Source of the DNA: Kocuria sp.
GTDB taxonomy: Bacteria > Actinomycetota > Actinomycetes > Actinomycetales > Micrococcaceae
Length of the DNA: 38,242 nt
Direction: 5' to 3'
Assembly (NCBI RefSeq): GCF_030530945.1
Contig: NZ_JAUMTZ010000017.1
Location: 1-38,242 of the forward strand
Positions within the stretch are counted from its first letter, which is position 1; the number at the start of each line of letters is the position of its first letter. Below, one piece after another: positions 13,699 to 23,034 of this stretch. The notes under the pieces are model-generated. The model did not search any database, was not told the DNA's origin, and saw nothing but the letters and a program-made list of their open reading frames with translations. Made by a program: the position numbers and the translations under genes.

Positions 13699-15273
13699 AT
13701 GCCCATCGCCTTCCGCTACGCCGCGCGCTCCGACGTGGGCCGCGTGCGCTCCAAGAACGACGACTCCGCCTACGCGGGGCGGTACCTGGCCGTGGTCGCC
13801 GACGGCATGGGCGGGCACGTGGGCGGGGACGTGGCCTCCGCGTCCGCGGTGATCGACCTCACCCACCTGGACCACGCGGGCCACGACGGCGACGCCGAGA
13901 CCGTGCTCGCGGACGAGATCCAGAACGCGAACCAGAACCTCGCCAAGCTCGTGCAGTCCAACCCCCGGCTGGGCGGGATGGGCACCACCGTGACCTCCCT
14001 GCTGATCGACGGGGACGAGATCTCCGTGGCGCACATCGGCGACTCCCGCGCGTACCGGCTGTCCCAGGCCGAGGGCTTCCAGCAGGTCACCACGGACCAC
14101 ACGTTCGTCCAGCGCCTGATCGACGAGGGCAGGCTGCGCCCGGAGGAGGCGGAGAACCACCCCCACAAGAACGTGCTCATGCGCGTCCTCGGGGACGTGG
14201 ACGCCTCCCCCGAGCTCGAGGTCCACACCGTGCGCCCCGCCGTGGGCGAGCGCTGGCTGCTGTGCTCGGACGGGCTCAACGCGGTGGTCAGCGCGCAGAC
14301 CATCGAGAACGTCATGGAGTCCACCGGGGACCTGAACCAGATCGTGAACTCCCTGGTGGAGCTCACCCTGGACCGCGGCGCCCCGGACAACGTGACCGTG
14401 GTGGTGGTGCAGGTGGACGAGATCCCCCGCGGCGGGGACGCCCACCCCATGACCGGCGAGAGCCACGGGGCCGTGCCGGACGAGTCCCGCACCTCGGACG
14501 AGCAGCTGCGCCACGACACCGTGGAGGAGCACTGGGACGGACCCATGGACTCCCCCGTGGCCGGCGGCGGGCGCGACTACCGCGAACCCGGACGGGACCC
14601 CGGTCCCGCGGGGCAGGAGCAGTCCTCGGCCTCCGTGCTGCGCCGGGACCTGGCCGAGCGGCCCCACCTGCTCGTGGGAGCGGCGGCGAACGCCACACAG
14701 ACCGGACGGATTCCCACGGTCTCGGACTCGGCCATCCAGCGCCGGGCCACCATGACCTCCACGTCCACCCTGGACGCCACCACGGACCCCGCGGAGGTGC
14801 GCAGCCTGCTCCGGCGGCGCGGCGCGGACCCCGCCCCCGCATCCGGGCGGCGCCGGGCGCTGTGGATCGCGGGCGTCGTCGTGCTCGCCGTGGCCCTGCT
14901 GCTGGGCGGGTGGGGGGCGCGCGCCTGGACCTCCTCCCAGTACTACGTGGGCGAGGCGGACGGCCGGGTGGCCGTGTTCCAGGGCGTCTCCCAGTCGCTG
15001 GGGCCCATCTCCCTGCACGAGCTGGACTCCGCCACGGACATCGCCGTGGACTCCCTACCGCAGTACGCCCAGGAGCGGGTGCGCTCCACCATCCCCGCCG
15101 GCAGCCGGGACGAGGCGCAGCGGATCGTGGCGGACCTGGAGACCTCGGGGGCTCCCCGGCCCACCGGCCGCGTGACCGTCACCACCCCCACCCCGGACCC
15201 GTCCGCGAGCTCCTCGCGCTCCGGTTCGTCGAGCCCCAGCGCCTCCGCGGCCCCCTCGGGGGGTGGCCGCTGA
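13699..15273 (+). CDS. pstP: PP2C-family Ser/Thr protein phosphatase PstP
   Basis: A 524-residue membrane-anchored phosphatase that reverses PknA/PknB phosphorylation. The PP2C catalytic domain (1-240) carries the metal ligands Asp35-Gly36 (VADGMGGH), Asp191 (LLCSDGLN) and Asp230 (APDNVTVVVVQ), with Arg17 in RVRSKNDD binding phosphate. A long acidic/disordered linker leads to a membrane helix at about 387-407 and an outer domain of about 100 residues ending in Ser/Pro-rich sequence. The layout matches mycobacterial PstP. ATG lies 4 nt past fhaB; the stop shares one base with the next start (TGATG). Confidence 0.93.
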   Translation: MPIAFRYAARSDVGRVRSKNDDSAYAGRYLAVVADGMGGHVGGDVASASAVIDLTHLDHAGHDGDAETVLADEIQNANQNLAKLVQSNPRLGGMGTTVTSLLIDGDEISVAHIGDSRAYRLSQAEGFQQVTTDHTFVQRLIDEGRLRPEEAENHPHKNVLMRVLGDVDASPELEVHTVRPAVGERWLLCSDGLNAVVSAQTIENVMESTGDLNQIVNSLVELTLDRGAPDNVTVVVVQVDEIPRGGDAHPMTGESHGAVPDESRTSDEQLRHDTVEEHWDGPMDSPVAGGGRDYREPGRDPGPAGQEQSSASVLRRDLAERPHLLVGAAANATQTGRIPTVSDSAIQRRATMTSTSTLDATTDPAEVRSLLRRRGADPAPASGRRRALWIAGVVVLAVALLLGGWGARAWTSSQYYVGEADGRVAVFQGVSQSLGPISLHELDSATDIAVDSLPQYAQERVRSTIPAGSRDEAQRIVADLETSGAPRPTGRVTVTTPTPDPSASSSRSGSSSPSASAAPSGGGR

Positions 15274-16982
15274 TGAGCACCACCGCCACCACCGCACCGC
15301 CCGCCCCCGGGACCGGGGTGCGCCCGCGGCCCCGTCGGATCACCGAGCTGCTGCTGCTCCTGCTGGCGCTGGTCGTGGGCGTGGGCGCGAACATCCTGGT
15401 GGACCCGGACCAGCTGGCCGCGGACCCCTCACAGGTGATCGTCAGTGGCACCGTGCTCGGCGCGGGAGCCCTGCTGGTGCACGTGGTGCTGTGGGTGCGG
15501 GCCCGGTACGCGGACCCTTACCTGCTGCCCATCGCCGTGGCGCTGAACGGGCTGGGGCTGGCCATGATCCACCGCATCGACCTCTCCACGAACCAGACCG
15601 CGGCGAACACCCAGGTGGTCTGGACCGGCGTGGCCATGCTGGTGTGCTGCGTGGTGCTGTGGCTGCTCAAGGACCACCGGCGGCTGCGCGCGGTCACCTA
15701 CACCATGCTCCTGGTCTCCGCCCTGCTGCTGGTGCTGCCCATGGTCCCGGGACTCGGCGTGGAGATCAACGGCGCACGGCTGTGGATCTCGGTGGCCGGG
15801 CGCACCTTCCAGCCCGGGGAGATCGCCAAGATCACCCTGGCCGTCTTCTTCGCCGGCTACCTCTCCACCAACCGTGACCTCATCCTGCTGGCCGGGCGCC
15901 GGATCGGACCCGTGCGGCTGCCACGCTTCCGGGACATCGCCCCCATGCTCGCGGCGTGGGCGATCGCCATCGGCATCCTGGTGCTGCAGAAGGACATGGG
16001 CACGGCCATCATGTTCTTCGGCCTGTTCCTGGCCATGATCTACCTGGCCACCGGGCGCCTGGGCTGGATCGTGCTGGGCCTGGTGCTCATGCTCGTGGGC
16101 GGGTTCGCCGCCAGCCGCGTGTTCTCCCACGTGAGCCTGCGCCTGGACGCCTGGCTCGACGCCTTCGACCCCGCGGTCTACAACCGCTCCCCCGGCGGGT
16201 CCGCACAGATCGTGCAGGGGCTGTTCGGTCTCGCCTCCGGCGGGCTCTTCGGCAAGGGCCTCGGCCAGGGCCGCCCGGACCTCGTGTCCTACTCCAACTC
16301 GGACATGATCATCACGGCCCTCGGCGAGGAGCTCGGCCTGATCGGGCTCGGCGCGATCCTCGTGATGTTCCTGCTCTTCGCATCCCGCGGGCTGCGCGCG
16401 GCCCTGGGCGCCCGGGACGCGTTCGGCAAGCTGCTGGCCGCCGGGCTCTCCGCGCTGATGGTCCTGCAGCTGTTCATCGTGGTCGGCGGCGTCACCCGGC
16501 TGCTGCCGCTCACCGGCCTGACCACCCCGTTCATGTCCGCGGGCGGCTCGTCCCTGCTGTCCAACTGGATCATCGTGGCCATTCTGCTGGCCATCTCCCA
16601 CAGCGCCCGCCGCCCCGTAGCCACCGGCCCCGCCTCCCCCGAGGACCTCGAGTCCCTCGAGCGCCGCCGCCGCGCCCGCGAGGAGCAGCGCGCCCAGACG
16701 CGGACCGCGGACGCCACCCGGGGCGACGCCGCCGTGGAACCTCCGCGTTCCACCGCCCTGAGCTCCGCGGCGGCGGGCGGCAGCCGCACCACCCCGCACC
16801 TCGATCCCGGCGACGCCGGCTCGGCGACCGAGGCCATGTCCCGGATCACCGACCGCTCCGGCGCCGCCGCGCGCGAACGGGGAGCGGCACGCAAACCGGG
16901 CCGGGCGACGCGGTCCGAGCACCGCGCACCCCGTGACGAGTCCGCACCGGACTACACCGACCAGGAAGGAGGGACCCCGTGA
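15273..16982 (+). CDS. rodA: SEDS-family peptidoglycan glycosyltransferase RodA/FtsW
   Basis: A 569-residue polytopic protein that polymerises lipid II into glycan strands, working with the class B PBP encoded next to it. About 12 membrane helices span residues 25-450. SEDS hallmarks are visible: the NGARLWI-V-F-QPGEIAKI block after helix 4, VLQKDMGTAIMFFG, the large outer loop with NRSPGGSAQIVQGLFGLASGG, and the TPFMSAGGSSLLSNW block near the last helix. A charged, disordered cytoplasmic tail of roughly 115 residues follows, rich in Arg, Ala and Thr and a possible kinase substrate. The start is the ATG overlapping the pstP stop; the end overlaps pbpA by GTGA. Confidence 0.92.
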   Translation: MSTTATTAPPAPGTGVRPRPRRITELLLLLLALVVGVGANILVDPDQLAADPSQVIVSGTVLGAGALLVHVVLWVRARYADPYLLPIAVALNGLGLAMIHRIDLSTNQTAANTQVVWTGVAMLVCCVVLWLLKDHRRLRAVTYTMLLVSALLLVLPMVPGLGVEINGARLWISVAGRTFQPGEIAKITLAVFFAGYLSTNRDLILLAGRRIGPVRLPRFRDIAPMLAAWAIAIGILVLQKDMGTAIMFFGLFLAMIYLATGRLGWIVLGLVLMLVGGFAASRVFSHVSLRLDAWLDAFDPAVYNRSPGGSAQIVQGLFGLASGGLFGKGLGQGRPDLVSYSNSDMIITALGEELGLIGLGAILVMFLLFASRGLRAALGARDAFGKLLAAGLSALMVLQLFIVVGGVTRLLPLTGLTTPFMSAGGSSLLSNWIIVAILLAISHSARRPVATGPASPEDLESLERRRRAREEQRAQTRTADATRGDAAVEPPRSTALSSAAAGGSRTTPHLDPGDAGSATEAMSRITDRSGAAARERGAARKPGRATRSEHRAPRDESAPDYTDQEGGTP

Positions 16983-18421
16983 ACAAGGCGATCCGCAGGA
17001 TGTGGCTGATGGTCTCGGCCATCGTCATGGTGCTGCTGCTGACCCTGACGTACGTGCAGTTCTTCGCGGCGAACGCCCTCCAGGCCAACCCCTGGAACAA
17101 CCGCACGCTCTACGAGCAGTTCGGCCAGGACCGTGGCTCGATCCTGGTGGGCGGCACGGAGATCGCGAAGTCCGTCCCCTCGAACGACGACTTCGAGCAC
17201 CAGCGCATCTACACCGACTCCCCCATGTACTCCGGGCTCACCGGCTACTTCTCGCTGGTGTACGGGGCCACGGGACTGGAGTCGGCCATGGGGGACGAGC
17301 TCTCCGGCGCGTCCGACGACCAGTTCTACGACCGCGTGATGTCCCTGTTCTCCGGGGAGCAGCCCAAGGGCGCCTCCGTGGAGCTCACGCTGGACCCAGC
17401 GCTGCAGAAGGTCGCGTACGACGCCCTGGAGGGTCACAACGGCTCGATCGTGGCCGTGGACCCCAAGACCGGCGAGATCAAGGCCATGGTGTCCCGCAAG
17501 AGCTACGACGCGAACGCCATGTCCTCCCACGACACCAACGAGGTCGTGGCCGCCTCCAACCAGCTGAACTCAGACCCGGACAAGCCGCTCGTGAACCGCG
17601 CCATCGGCGGGGACCTCTACGCCCCCGGCTCCACGTTCAAGCTCATCGACACCGTGGCCGCACTGGAGTCCGGGAAGTACACCACGGACTCCACGCTGCA
17701 GAACCCCGCCGAGCTGCCCCTGCCGGACACCACCGTGACCCTGCCGAACTACCGCCAGGGCGGGTGCGCCGCGCGCACGCAGGTGGACCTGCGTTTCGCC
17801 CTGGAGCAGTCCTGCAACACGCCGTTCGCCCAGATCGCCATGGACCTGGGCCAGGACGACCTGCGCAGGACGGCGGAGAACTTCGGCTACGGCCAGGACC
17901 TGAGCATCCCCCTGGACGTGACGCCCTCCGTGTTCCCCCAGGACATGAACCAGGCCCAGCTCGCGCTCTCCTCGATCGGGCAGTACGACGTCCGCACCAC
18001 TCCCCTGCAGGTGGCCATGACCTCCGCCGCGATCGCCAACGACGGCGTGATGATGAAGCCCAGCCTGGTGAAGGACGTCCGCTCCTCGGACCTGTCCGTG
18101 ATCGACGAGTTCAAGGCAGAGCAGCTGCGGCGTTCCACGGACTCCCAGACCGCGAGCACGGTCAAGGACCTGATGACCTCCGTGGTGGACAACGGCATCG
18201 CCTCCGGCGCGGCCGTGCCGGGCGTGAAGGTGGCCGGCAAGACCGGCACGGCTGAGATCGGCAAGGACGGATTGAACGATTCGTGGTTCACTGGATTCGC
18301 GCCCGCCGATGACCCCCAACTGGCGGTGGCGGTGGTTGTCGAGGACGTGGACGTCACCACGGGAGCGTCCCTGACCAGCCCCAGCGCACGGCAACTCTTC
18401 GAGGCGGTGTTGAACAAGTGA
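16979..18421 (+). CDS. pbpA: Class B penicillin-binding protein PbpA
   Basis: A 480-residue transpeptidase that cross-links peptidoglycan, paired with the SEDS protein encoded before it. N-terminal membrane anchor at about 8-30; dimerisation region at 40-130; transpeptidase domain from about 135. Active-site motifs are intact: Ser218-x-x-Lys221 (GSTFK), Ser278-Cys-Asn280 (EQSCNTPFA) and Lys421-Thr-Gly (AGKTGTAEI). The size fits actinobacterial PbpA (about 490 residues). GTG start at 16979, with AGGAAGGAGGG 8-18 nt upstream, overlapping the rodA stop in GTGA. The stop in turn overlaps the pknA GTG. Confidence 0.94.
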   Translation: MNKAIRRMWLMVSAIVMVLLLTLTYVQFFAANALQANPWNNRTLYEQFGQDRGSILVGGTEIAKSVPSNDDFEHQRIYTDSPMYSGLTGYFSLVYGATGLESAMGDELSGASDDQFYDRVMSLFSGEQPKGASVELTLDPALQKVAYDALEGHNGSIVAVDPKTGEIKAMVSRKSYDANAMSSHDTNEVVAASNQLNSDPDKPLVNRAIGGDLYAPGSTFKLIDTVAALESGKYTTDSTLQNPAELPLPDTTVTLPNYRQGGCAARTQVDLRFALEQSCNTPFAQIAMDLGQDDLRRTAENFGYGQDLSIPLDVTPSVFPQDMNQAQLALSSIGQYDVRTTPLQVAMTSAAIANDGVMMKPSLVKDVRSSDLSVIDEFKAEQLRRSTDSQTASTVKDLMTSVVDNGIASGAAVPGVKVAGKTGTAEIGKDGLNDSWFTGFAPADDPQLAVAVVVEDVDVTTGASLTSPSARQLFEAVLNK

Positions 18422-20229
18422 GGCCATCGTCGAACACCATTCTGGGCGGTCGCTACGCGCTCACGGAACGAATTGCCATCGGCGGCATGGGTGAGGTCTG
18501 GAAGGCCAAGGACCAGGTCCTGGGCCGGATCGTGGCCGTGAAGATCCTCAAGGACGAGTACAACGGGGATCCCACGTTCCTGCAGCGTTTCCGGGCCGAG
18601 GCCCGCCACACGGCGCTGCTCAACCACCCGGGCGTGGCCAACGTCTTCGACTACGGCGAGGACGAGGGCTCCGCGTTCCTGGTCATGGAGCTGGTGCCCG
18701 GGGAGCCGCTGTCCAACGTCATCGACCGGCAGAAGACGCTGGACCCGGACACGGTGCTGAACTACATCGGCCAGACCGCCCGTGCACTGGCCGCCGCCCA
18801 CGCGCAGGGCCTGGTGCACCGGGACGTGAAGCCCGGCAACCTCATCATCACCCCGGACAACCGGGTGAAGGTCACGGACTTCGGCATCGCCCGCCTCGCG
18901 GACCAGGTGCCCCTCACGGCCACGGGCCAGGTGATGGGAACCGCCCAGTACCTTGCGCCGGAGCAGGCCACGGGCCAGACCGCCACGGGCTCCTCCGACA
19001 TCTACTCGCTGGGCATCATCGGCTACGAGCTGCTCGCGGGGCGCCGCCCGTTCACGGGGGAGTCGCAGATCGCGATCGCCCTGGCGCAGGTCAACGACAA
19101 CCCGCCGCCGCTGCCGGACACCGTTCCCGAGCCGGTGCGGGCCCTGATCATGTCCATGCTCGCGAAGGACCCGGAGGACCGCCCGGAGAACGCGGGCAAG
19201 CTCGCGAACGCCGTGGACGCCCTGCGCCGCGGCGACGTGCGCTCTGCCGTGGCCATGGTGCCGGGGATGGCGACCTTCCTCTCGGAGAACTTCTCGGACG
19301 ACGGCCAGCCCACCGAGGCCATGCCCCCGGTCTCCGGGCCCCGCACCCGCGCCATGCCCGGCACCGCCGTGGACGCCACGGTGGGCACAGGCTCTGCGGC
19401 CGCCGCGGACCGCCCCGCGCCCGAGTACAGCGCCCACCCCTCCACCGCCCAGTTCGACGCCGTGCACCAGGGCGACCGCTCCCAGGCGGGGTCCTCCGGC
19501 AGGAACGGCGGGCGCAGGCGTTCGGTGTGGGCCTGGCTGCTGCCGCTGCTCGTGGCGCTGCTGGTGCTCGGCGGGATCGGCGCCTGGTTCCTCACCTCCG
19601 CCGGGAGCGACGACAAACCGGCGCCCGGCACCGTGACCTCCTCCACCGTGAGCCCCACCCCGGACAACACCGTGACCCTGCCCCGGGAGATCGTGGGCCG
19701 TGACGCGAACCAGGTCTCGGCCGAGATCGCGGCCCTGGGCGTGAACGTGGACAAGCGGCTGCAGCAGGGCACGGGCAAGGCGGAGAACACCGTGGTCGCC
19801 TCGGACCCCGCGGCCGGGGCCAGGGTGAAAGTGGGTTCCACGGTGGTGCTCACCGTGGCGTGGACCCCGGACTCCGGGCAGGGCTCCGGCGGGGGCACCT
19901 CCTCGCAGGCCCCTACCCAGCAGGCCACCTCCGAACCCCAGCGCACCGCGGCACCCGGTACCACCCAGGACTCCGGCTCCGGTGCCACGAGCGGCACGGG
20001 CAACGGTTCCGGTGACGGCGGCGGCACGGGCACCGGCGGCGAGGACACCGGTGGCCAGACCACGGGCTCCGAGCAGACCGGCGCGCAGACCAGCCAGCCC
20101 CAGGCCCTGGGCACCGCCGGTGACGGTACGCAGACCGGGCAGACCACCGCCGAGGGCGGCAGCACCTCCACCGGCTCCGGCACGGGCTCCGTGGCCGTCC
20201 CGAGCGCCGGCACGGGCACGAACGGGTAG
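18418..20229 (+). CDS. pknA: Ser/Thr protein kinase PknA with one extracellular PASTA domain
   Basis: A 603-residue receptor-type kinase. The cytoplasmic kinase domain (10-275) has the glycine loop IGGMGEVW, Lys42 (VAVKIL), HRDVKPGN with Asp136, DFG at 154-156 and activation-loop threonines in LTATGQVMGTAQYLAPE. A linker leads to a single helix at about 370-392, then one PASTA domain (about 415-480, LPREIVGRDANQVSAEI ... VKVGSTVVLTVAW) and a roughly 115-residue Gly/Thr/Ser/Gln-rich tail. Mycobacterial PknA lacks PASTA domains, so sensing may be shared with PknB here. Its neighbours indicate a role in growth and division control. GTG start overlapping the pbpA stop. Confidence 0.92.
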   Translation: MRPSSNTILGGRYALTERIAIGGMGEVWKAKDQVLGRIVAVKILKDEYNGDPTFLQRFRAEARHTALLNHPGVANVFDYGEDEGSAFLVMELVPGEPLSNVIDRQKTLDPDTVLNYIGQTARALAAAHAQGLVHRDVKPGNLIITPDNRVKVTDFGIARLADQVPLTATGQVMGTAQYLAPEQATGQTATGSSDIYSLGIIGYELLAGRRPFTGESQIAIALAQVNDNPPPLPDTVPEPVRALIMSMLAKDPEDRPENAGKLANAVDALRRGDVRSAVAMVPGMATFLSENFSDDGQPTEAMPPVSGPRTRAMPGTAVDATVGTGSAAAADRPAPEYSAHPSTAQFDAVHQGDRSQAGSSGRNGGRRRSVWAWLLPLLVALLVLGGIGAWFLTSAGSDDKPAPGTVTSSTVSPTPDNTVTLPREIVGRDANQVSAEIAALGVNVDKRLQQGTGKAENTVVASDPAAGARVKVGSTVVLTVAWTPDSGQGSGGGTSSQAPTQQATSEPQRTAAPGTTQDSGSGATSGTGNGSGDGGGTGTGGEDTGGQTTGSEQTGAQTSQPQALGTAGDGTQTGQTTAEGGSTSTGSGTGSVAVPSAGTGTNG

Positions 20230-20234
20230 CGCGG

Positions 20235-22208
20235 ATGGGCACGCAGCCGGTTCCGGAGCTGGTCAACGGCCGCTACGAGCTCGGTGAGGTCATCGGCCGT
20301 GGCGGGATGGCCACCGTCCATGTGGGCCAGGACGTCCGGCTGGGGCGCCGCGTGGCCATCAAGGTCCTGCGCCCGGAGCTCGCCGCGGACCAGACGTTCC
20401 ACGAGCGCTTCCAGCGGGAGGCCCACGCGGTGGCCTCCCTGAACCACCACTCCGTCGTGGCCGTCTACGACACCGGGGAGATCCGGCCCCAGGGCCCGGA
20501 CGGGGTGATGCGCCCGTACATCGTCATGGAGTACGTGCCCGGTCAGACCCTGCGGGAGCTGATCCACGGTCCGGGGATCGCCCCGGAGCAGGCCGTGGAG
20601 TACATGCTCGGCATCCTGGACGCCCTCGCCTACAGCCACCGAGCGGGGATCGTGCACCGGGACATCAAACCCGCCAACGTGAAGGTCACCCCGGACGGCA
20701 GCGTGAAGGTCATGGACTTCGGGATCGCCCGGGCCGTGGAGGACACGCAGGCCGCCCTCACGCAGTCGCAGGCGGTGCTGGGCACCGCGCAGTACCTCTC
20801 CCCCGAGCAGGCCCGGGGTGCCGCCGTGGACCAGCGCTCGGACCTCTACTCCGCGGCCTGTGTGCTGTTCGAGATGCTGACGGGCCGCGCGCCCTTCGTG
20901 GGCGAGTCCTCCGTGGCGATCGCGGCGCAGCACGTCCGGGACGCTCCTCCCGCGCCGTCGGCCCTGAACCCGCGGCTGCCGTCCGCCGTGGACCGGTTCA
21001 TGGAGCGCGCACTGGCCAAGGACCCGCAGGACCGCTTCGCGGACGCCGGGCAGATGCGCCGGGCGGTGCGCGAGCTCGCCGCGACCCTGCCCGGGGACAT
21101 GGACGCCACCCGGCCCATGGCCGCCACGGGCGCCGCGGGCTCCAGCACCAAGACCCTGCCCGCGGTGGGCGCGGGCGCACCCACTGCGGTGGTGACGGCT
21201 GCCGGGCGCAGCGAGGACACGGAACCCTCCCCCGTCGCCGACCGCGAGCGCTTCGACCCGGACCCGCAGGACCGCACCGCAGTCCCCGGTTCCCACTCCG
21301 ACCGGCCGGAGAAGCCCCGGCGCCGCCGCGGGTGGGTCCTGGCCCTGGTCCTGGTGCTGCTGCTCGCCCTGATCGGCGTGGGCACGGTGCTGGGCGTGCA
21401 GTGGTGGCAGGCTCACCAGGTGGAGCAGGTGGCCCGCGTGAGCGTCCCCCAGGTCAAGGGGATGGACAGCACCACCGCGGAGAACACGCTGCGGGACGCC
21501 GGGCTGAATCCCTCGTTCACCACCGAGCACAGCGAGAGCGTGCCCGAGAAGCACGTGATCGACGCCTCGCCAGCTGCCGGGACCGAGGTGGACAGCGGCT
21601 CCACGGTGACGGTGCGCGTCTCCGACGGTCCCGGCAGCGTGACGGTCCCGCAGGATCTCGTGGGGCAGTCGCTGGAGTACGCCCGCGGCTCGCTGCGGGA
21701 CGCCGGCCTCACGGTGGGTGCCGTGGAGACGGTCAACAGTGCCACGGTGCCGGCCAACTCGGTGGTCTCCGCAGATCCCGTCCCCGGGGCCTCCGTGGCC
21801 AAGGGCAGCGCGGTGGGACTGCGGGTGTCCTCCGGGAAGGTCACCGTTCCGGACCTGGTGGGCCGCAGCCGTTCCGACGCCGAGGCCGCCCTGCGCGCGG
21901 AGGACGTCCGACTCACGTCGGACGTGGAGATCCGGGAGACCGAGGACGCGGAGACGGGCACGGTGCTCGAGCAGTCCGCCCCCGCCGGGTCCTCCGTGAA
22001 CCAGGGCTCCACTGTCACGCTCACGGTGGCCCGCAGGGTCACGCCCTCACCCACGAGCACCCCCACGCCCACCCCGAGCGAGACCCCCGAGGAGACGGCG
22101 ACGCCCGCGCAGCCGACGCAGGAGCCCGCGGAACCGACCGCCGCGCCCACGCGCACCCGGCCCGCCATGTACCCCACCGCCACGCGGGCCGGCGACGACG
22201 ACCGCTGA
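20235..22208 (+). CDS. pknB: Ser/Thr protein kinase PknB with three PASTA domains
   Basis: A 657-residue receptor kinase regulating cell-wall synthesis. Kinase domain 12-280: GRGGMATVHVG loop, Lys43 (VAIKVL), HRDIKPAN with Asp143, DFG at 161-163, activation loop AALTQSQAVLGTAQYLSPEQ. A disordered juxtamembrane segment precedes the helix at about 367-389 (GWVLALVLVLLLALIGVG). Three PASTA repeats follow (about 397-463, 465-531 and 533-600), each beginning V-x-V-P; mycobacterial PknB has four. The end is Pro/Thr-rich (TPTPTPSETPEE). PASTA domains bind muropeptides or lipid II. ATG 5 nt past pknA; last gene of the operon, followed by a strong hairpin. Confidence 0.95.
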   Translation: MGTQPVPELVNGRYELGEVIGRGGMATVHVGQDVRLGRRVAIKVLRPELAADQTFHERFQREAHAVASLNHHSVVAVYDTGEIRPQGPDGVMRPYIVMEYVPGQTLRELIHGPGIAPEQAVEYMLGILDALAYSHRAGIVHRDIKPANVKVTPDGSVKVMDFGIARAVEDTQAALTQSQAVLGTAQYLSPEQARGAAVDQRSDLYSAACVLFEMLTGRAPFVGESSVAIAAQHVRDAPPAPSALNPRLPSAVDRFMERALAKDPQDRFADAGQMRRAVRELAATLPGDMDATRPMAATGAAGSSTKTLPAVGAGAPTAVVTAAGRSEDTEPSPVADRERFDPDPQDRTAVPGSHSDRPEKPRRRRGWVLALVLVLLLALIGVGTVLGVQWWQAHQVEQVARVSVPQVKGMDSTTAENTLRDAGLNPSFTTEHSESVPEKHVIDASPAAGTEVDSGSTVTVRVSDGPGSVTVPQDLVGQSLEYARGSLRDAGLTVGAVETVNSATVPANSVVSADPVPGASVAKGSAVGLRVSSGKVTVPDLVGRSRSDAEAALRAEDVRLTSDVEIRETEDAETGTVLEQSAPAGSSVNQGSTVTLTVARRVTPSPTSTPTPTPSETPEETATPAQPTQEPAEPTAAPTRTRPAMYPTATRAGDDDR

Positions 22209-22250
22209 GGCTCTGCGCGGGACTGCCCACCGTAACCACCGCCGGCACGA

Positions 22251-22287
22251 CGACGGCCCGCGCCCCTGAGAGGGACGCGGGCCGTCG
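22251..22287. terminator. Bidirectional terminator between pknB and trpG/pabA
   Basis: Perfect 12-bp arms CGACGGCCCGCG (22251-22262) and CGCGGGCCGTCG (22276-22287) around a 13-nt loop, between converging genes, about 43 nt past the pknB stop. Confidence 0.8.
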
Positions 22288-22350
22288 GCCACGGTGCGCA
22301 GGCGGAAAAGTGGCGGTGCCGCGGTGCTCGCCCGCGGCGTCGCAACCCGC

Positions 22351-22992
22351 TCAGGCGGTCATCAGCGGGGAGAGCCCGGCGGCCGCGGCGGCGGCGCCGT
22401 GCTGGCCCACCTCTTCGAGCCAGTTGCCCAGCATGAGGTACCCGCCCTCGGTGAGCACGGACTCGGGGTGGAACTGCACACCGTGCAGCGGTGCGGTGCG
22501 GTGCTTCAGTCCCATCACCACCTGGCCGTCCTCCGTGGTGGCGGTGACCTCCAGGCACTCCGGGACGGTGTCCGCGGCCACGGCGAGTGAGTGGTACCGG
22601 GTGGCGGTGAACGGCGAGGGCACGGACTCGAAGACGCCCTCCCCCTCGTGGACCAGCTGGGAGGTCTTGCCGTGCATGAGCTGCTGCGCGTGGCCCACCC
22701 GGGCGCCGTAGACCTCACCCAGGGCCTGGTGGCCCAGGCAGACGCCCAGCAGCGGGGTGCGGGTGCGCTCGGCCCACCGGATCAGCTCCGCGCACACCCC
22801 GGCGTCCGCGGGGGCACCCGGCCCCGGGGAGAGCAGCACGCCCTGGTGCTCCCCGGCCAGCGCGGTGGCGGCGGCGACGTCGAGGTCGTCGTTGCGGACC
22901 ACGGTGGTCTGGGCACCGAGCTGCTGGAGGTAGCCCACCAGCGTGTAGACAAAGCTGTCGTAGTTGTCCACGACGAGAATCTTCACAGACAC
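22351..22992 (-). CDS. trpG: Class I glutamine amidotransferase (anthranilate/aminodeoxychorismate synthase component II)
   Basis: A 213-residue glutaminase subunit that feeds ammonia to a chorismate-using partner (TrpE or PabB), for tryptophan or folate. It begins KILVVDNYDSFVYTLVGYL; the oxyanion motif is SPGPGAP; the catalytic triad is Cys85 (GVCLGHQ), His175 and Glu177 (QFHPES). Its place between pknB and crgA is the conserved actinobacterial trpG/pabA position. Sequence alone does not separate TrpG from PabA, and one protein may serve both. GTG start at 22992 with AGGAG 9 nt upstream. The C-terminal Ala-rich tail is short. It converges with pknB and diverges from crgA. Confidence 0.9.
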   Translation of the reverse strand: MSVKILVVDNYDSFVYTLVGYLQQLGAQTTVVRNDDLDVAAATALAGEHQGVLLSPGPGAPADAGVCAELIRWAERTRTPLLGVCLGHQALGEVYGARVGHAQQLMHGKTSQLVHEGEGVFESVPSPFTATRYHSLAVAADTVPECLEVTATTEDGQVVMGLKHRTAPLHGVQFHPESVLTEGGYLMLGNWLEEVGQHGAAAAAAGLSPLMTA

Positions 22993-23034
22993 TCAAGAAC
23001 TCCTGCGCGTTCACCGGTTGAAAGAACTCGCGCA

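Noticed and set aside
14262..16982. Long plus-strand frame starting inside pstP and reading into rodA
   Set aside because: Only the part from 15273 has SEDS family features; the front part is the out-of-frame shadow of pstP.
20000..20220. Gly/Thr/Ser repeat tract as a tandem DNA repeat
   Set aside because: Codons vary and no fixed repeat unit is seen; it is the low-complexity tail of PknA.
22351..22992. Confident choice between TrpG and PabA
   Set aside because: The glutaminase subunits cannot be separated by sequence, and no trpE or pabB is in the window.
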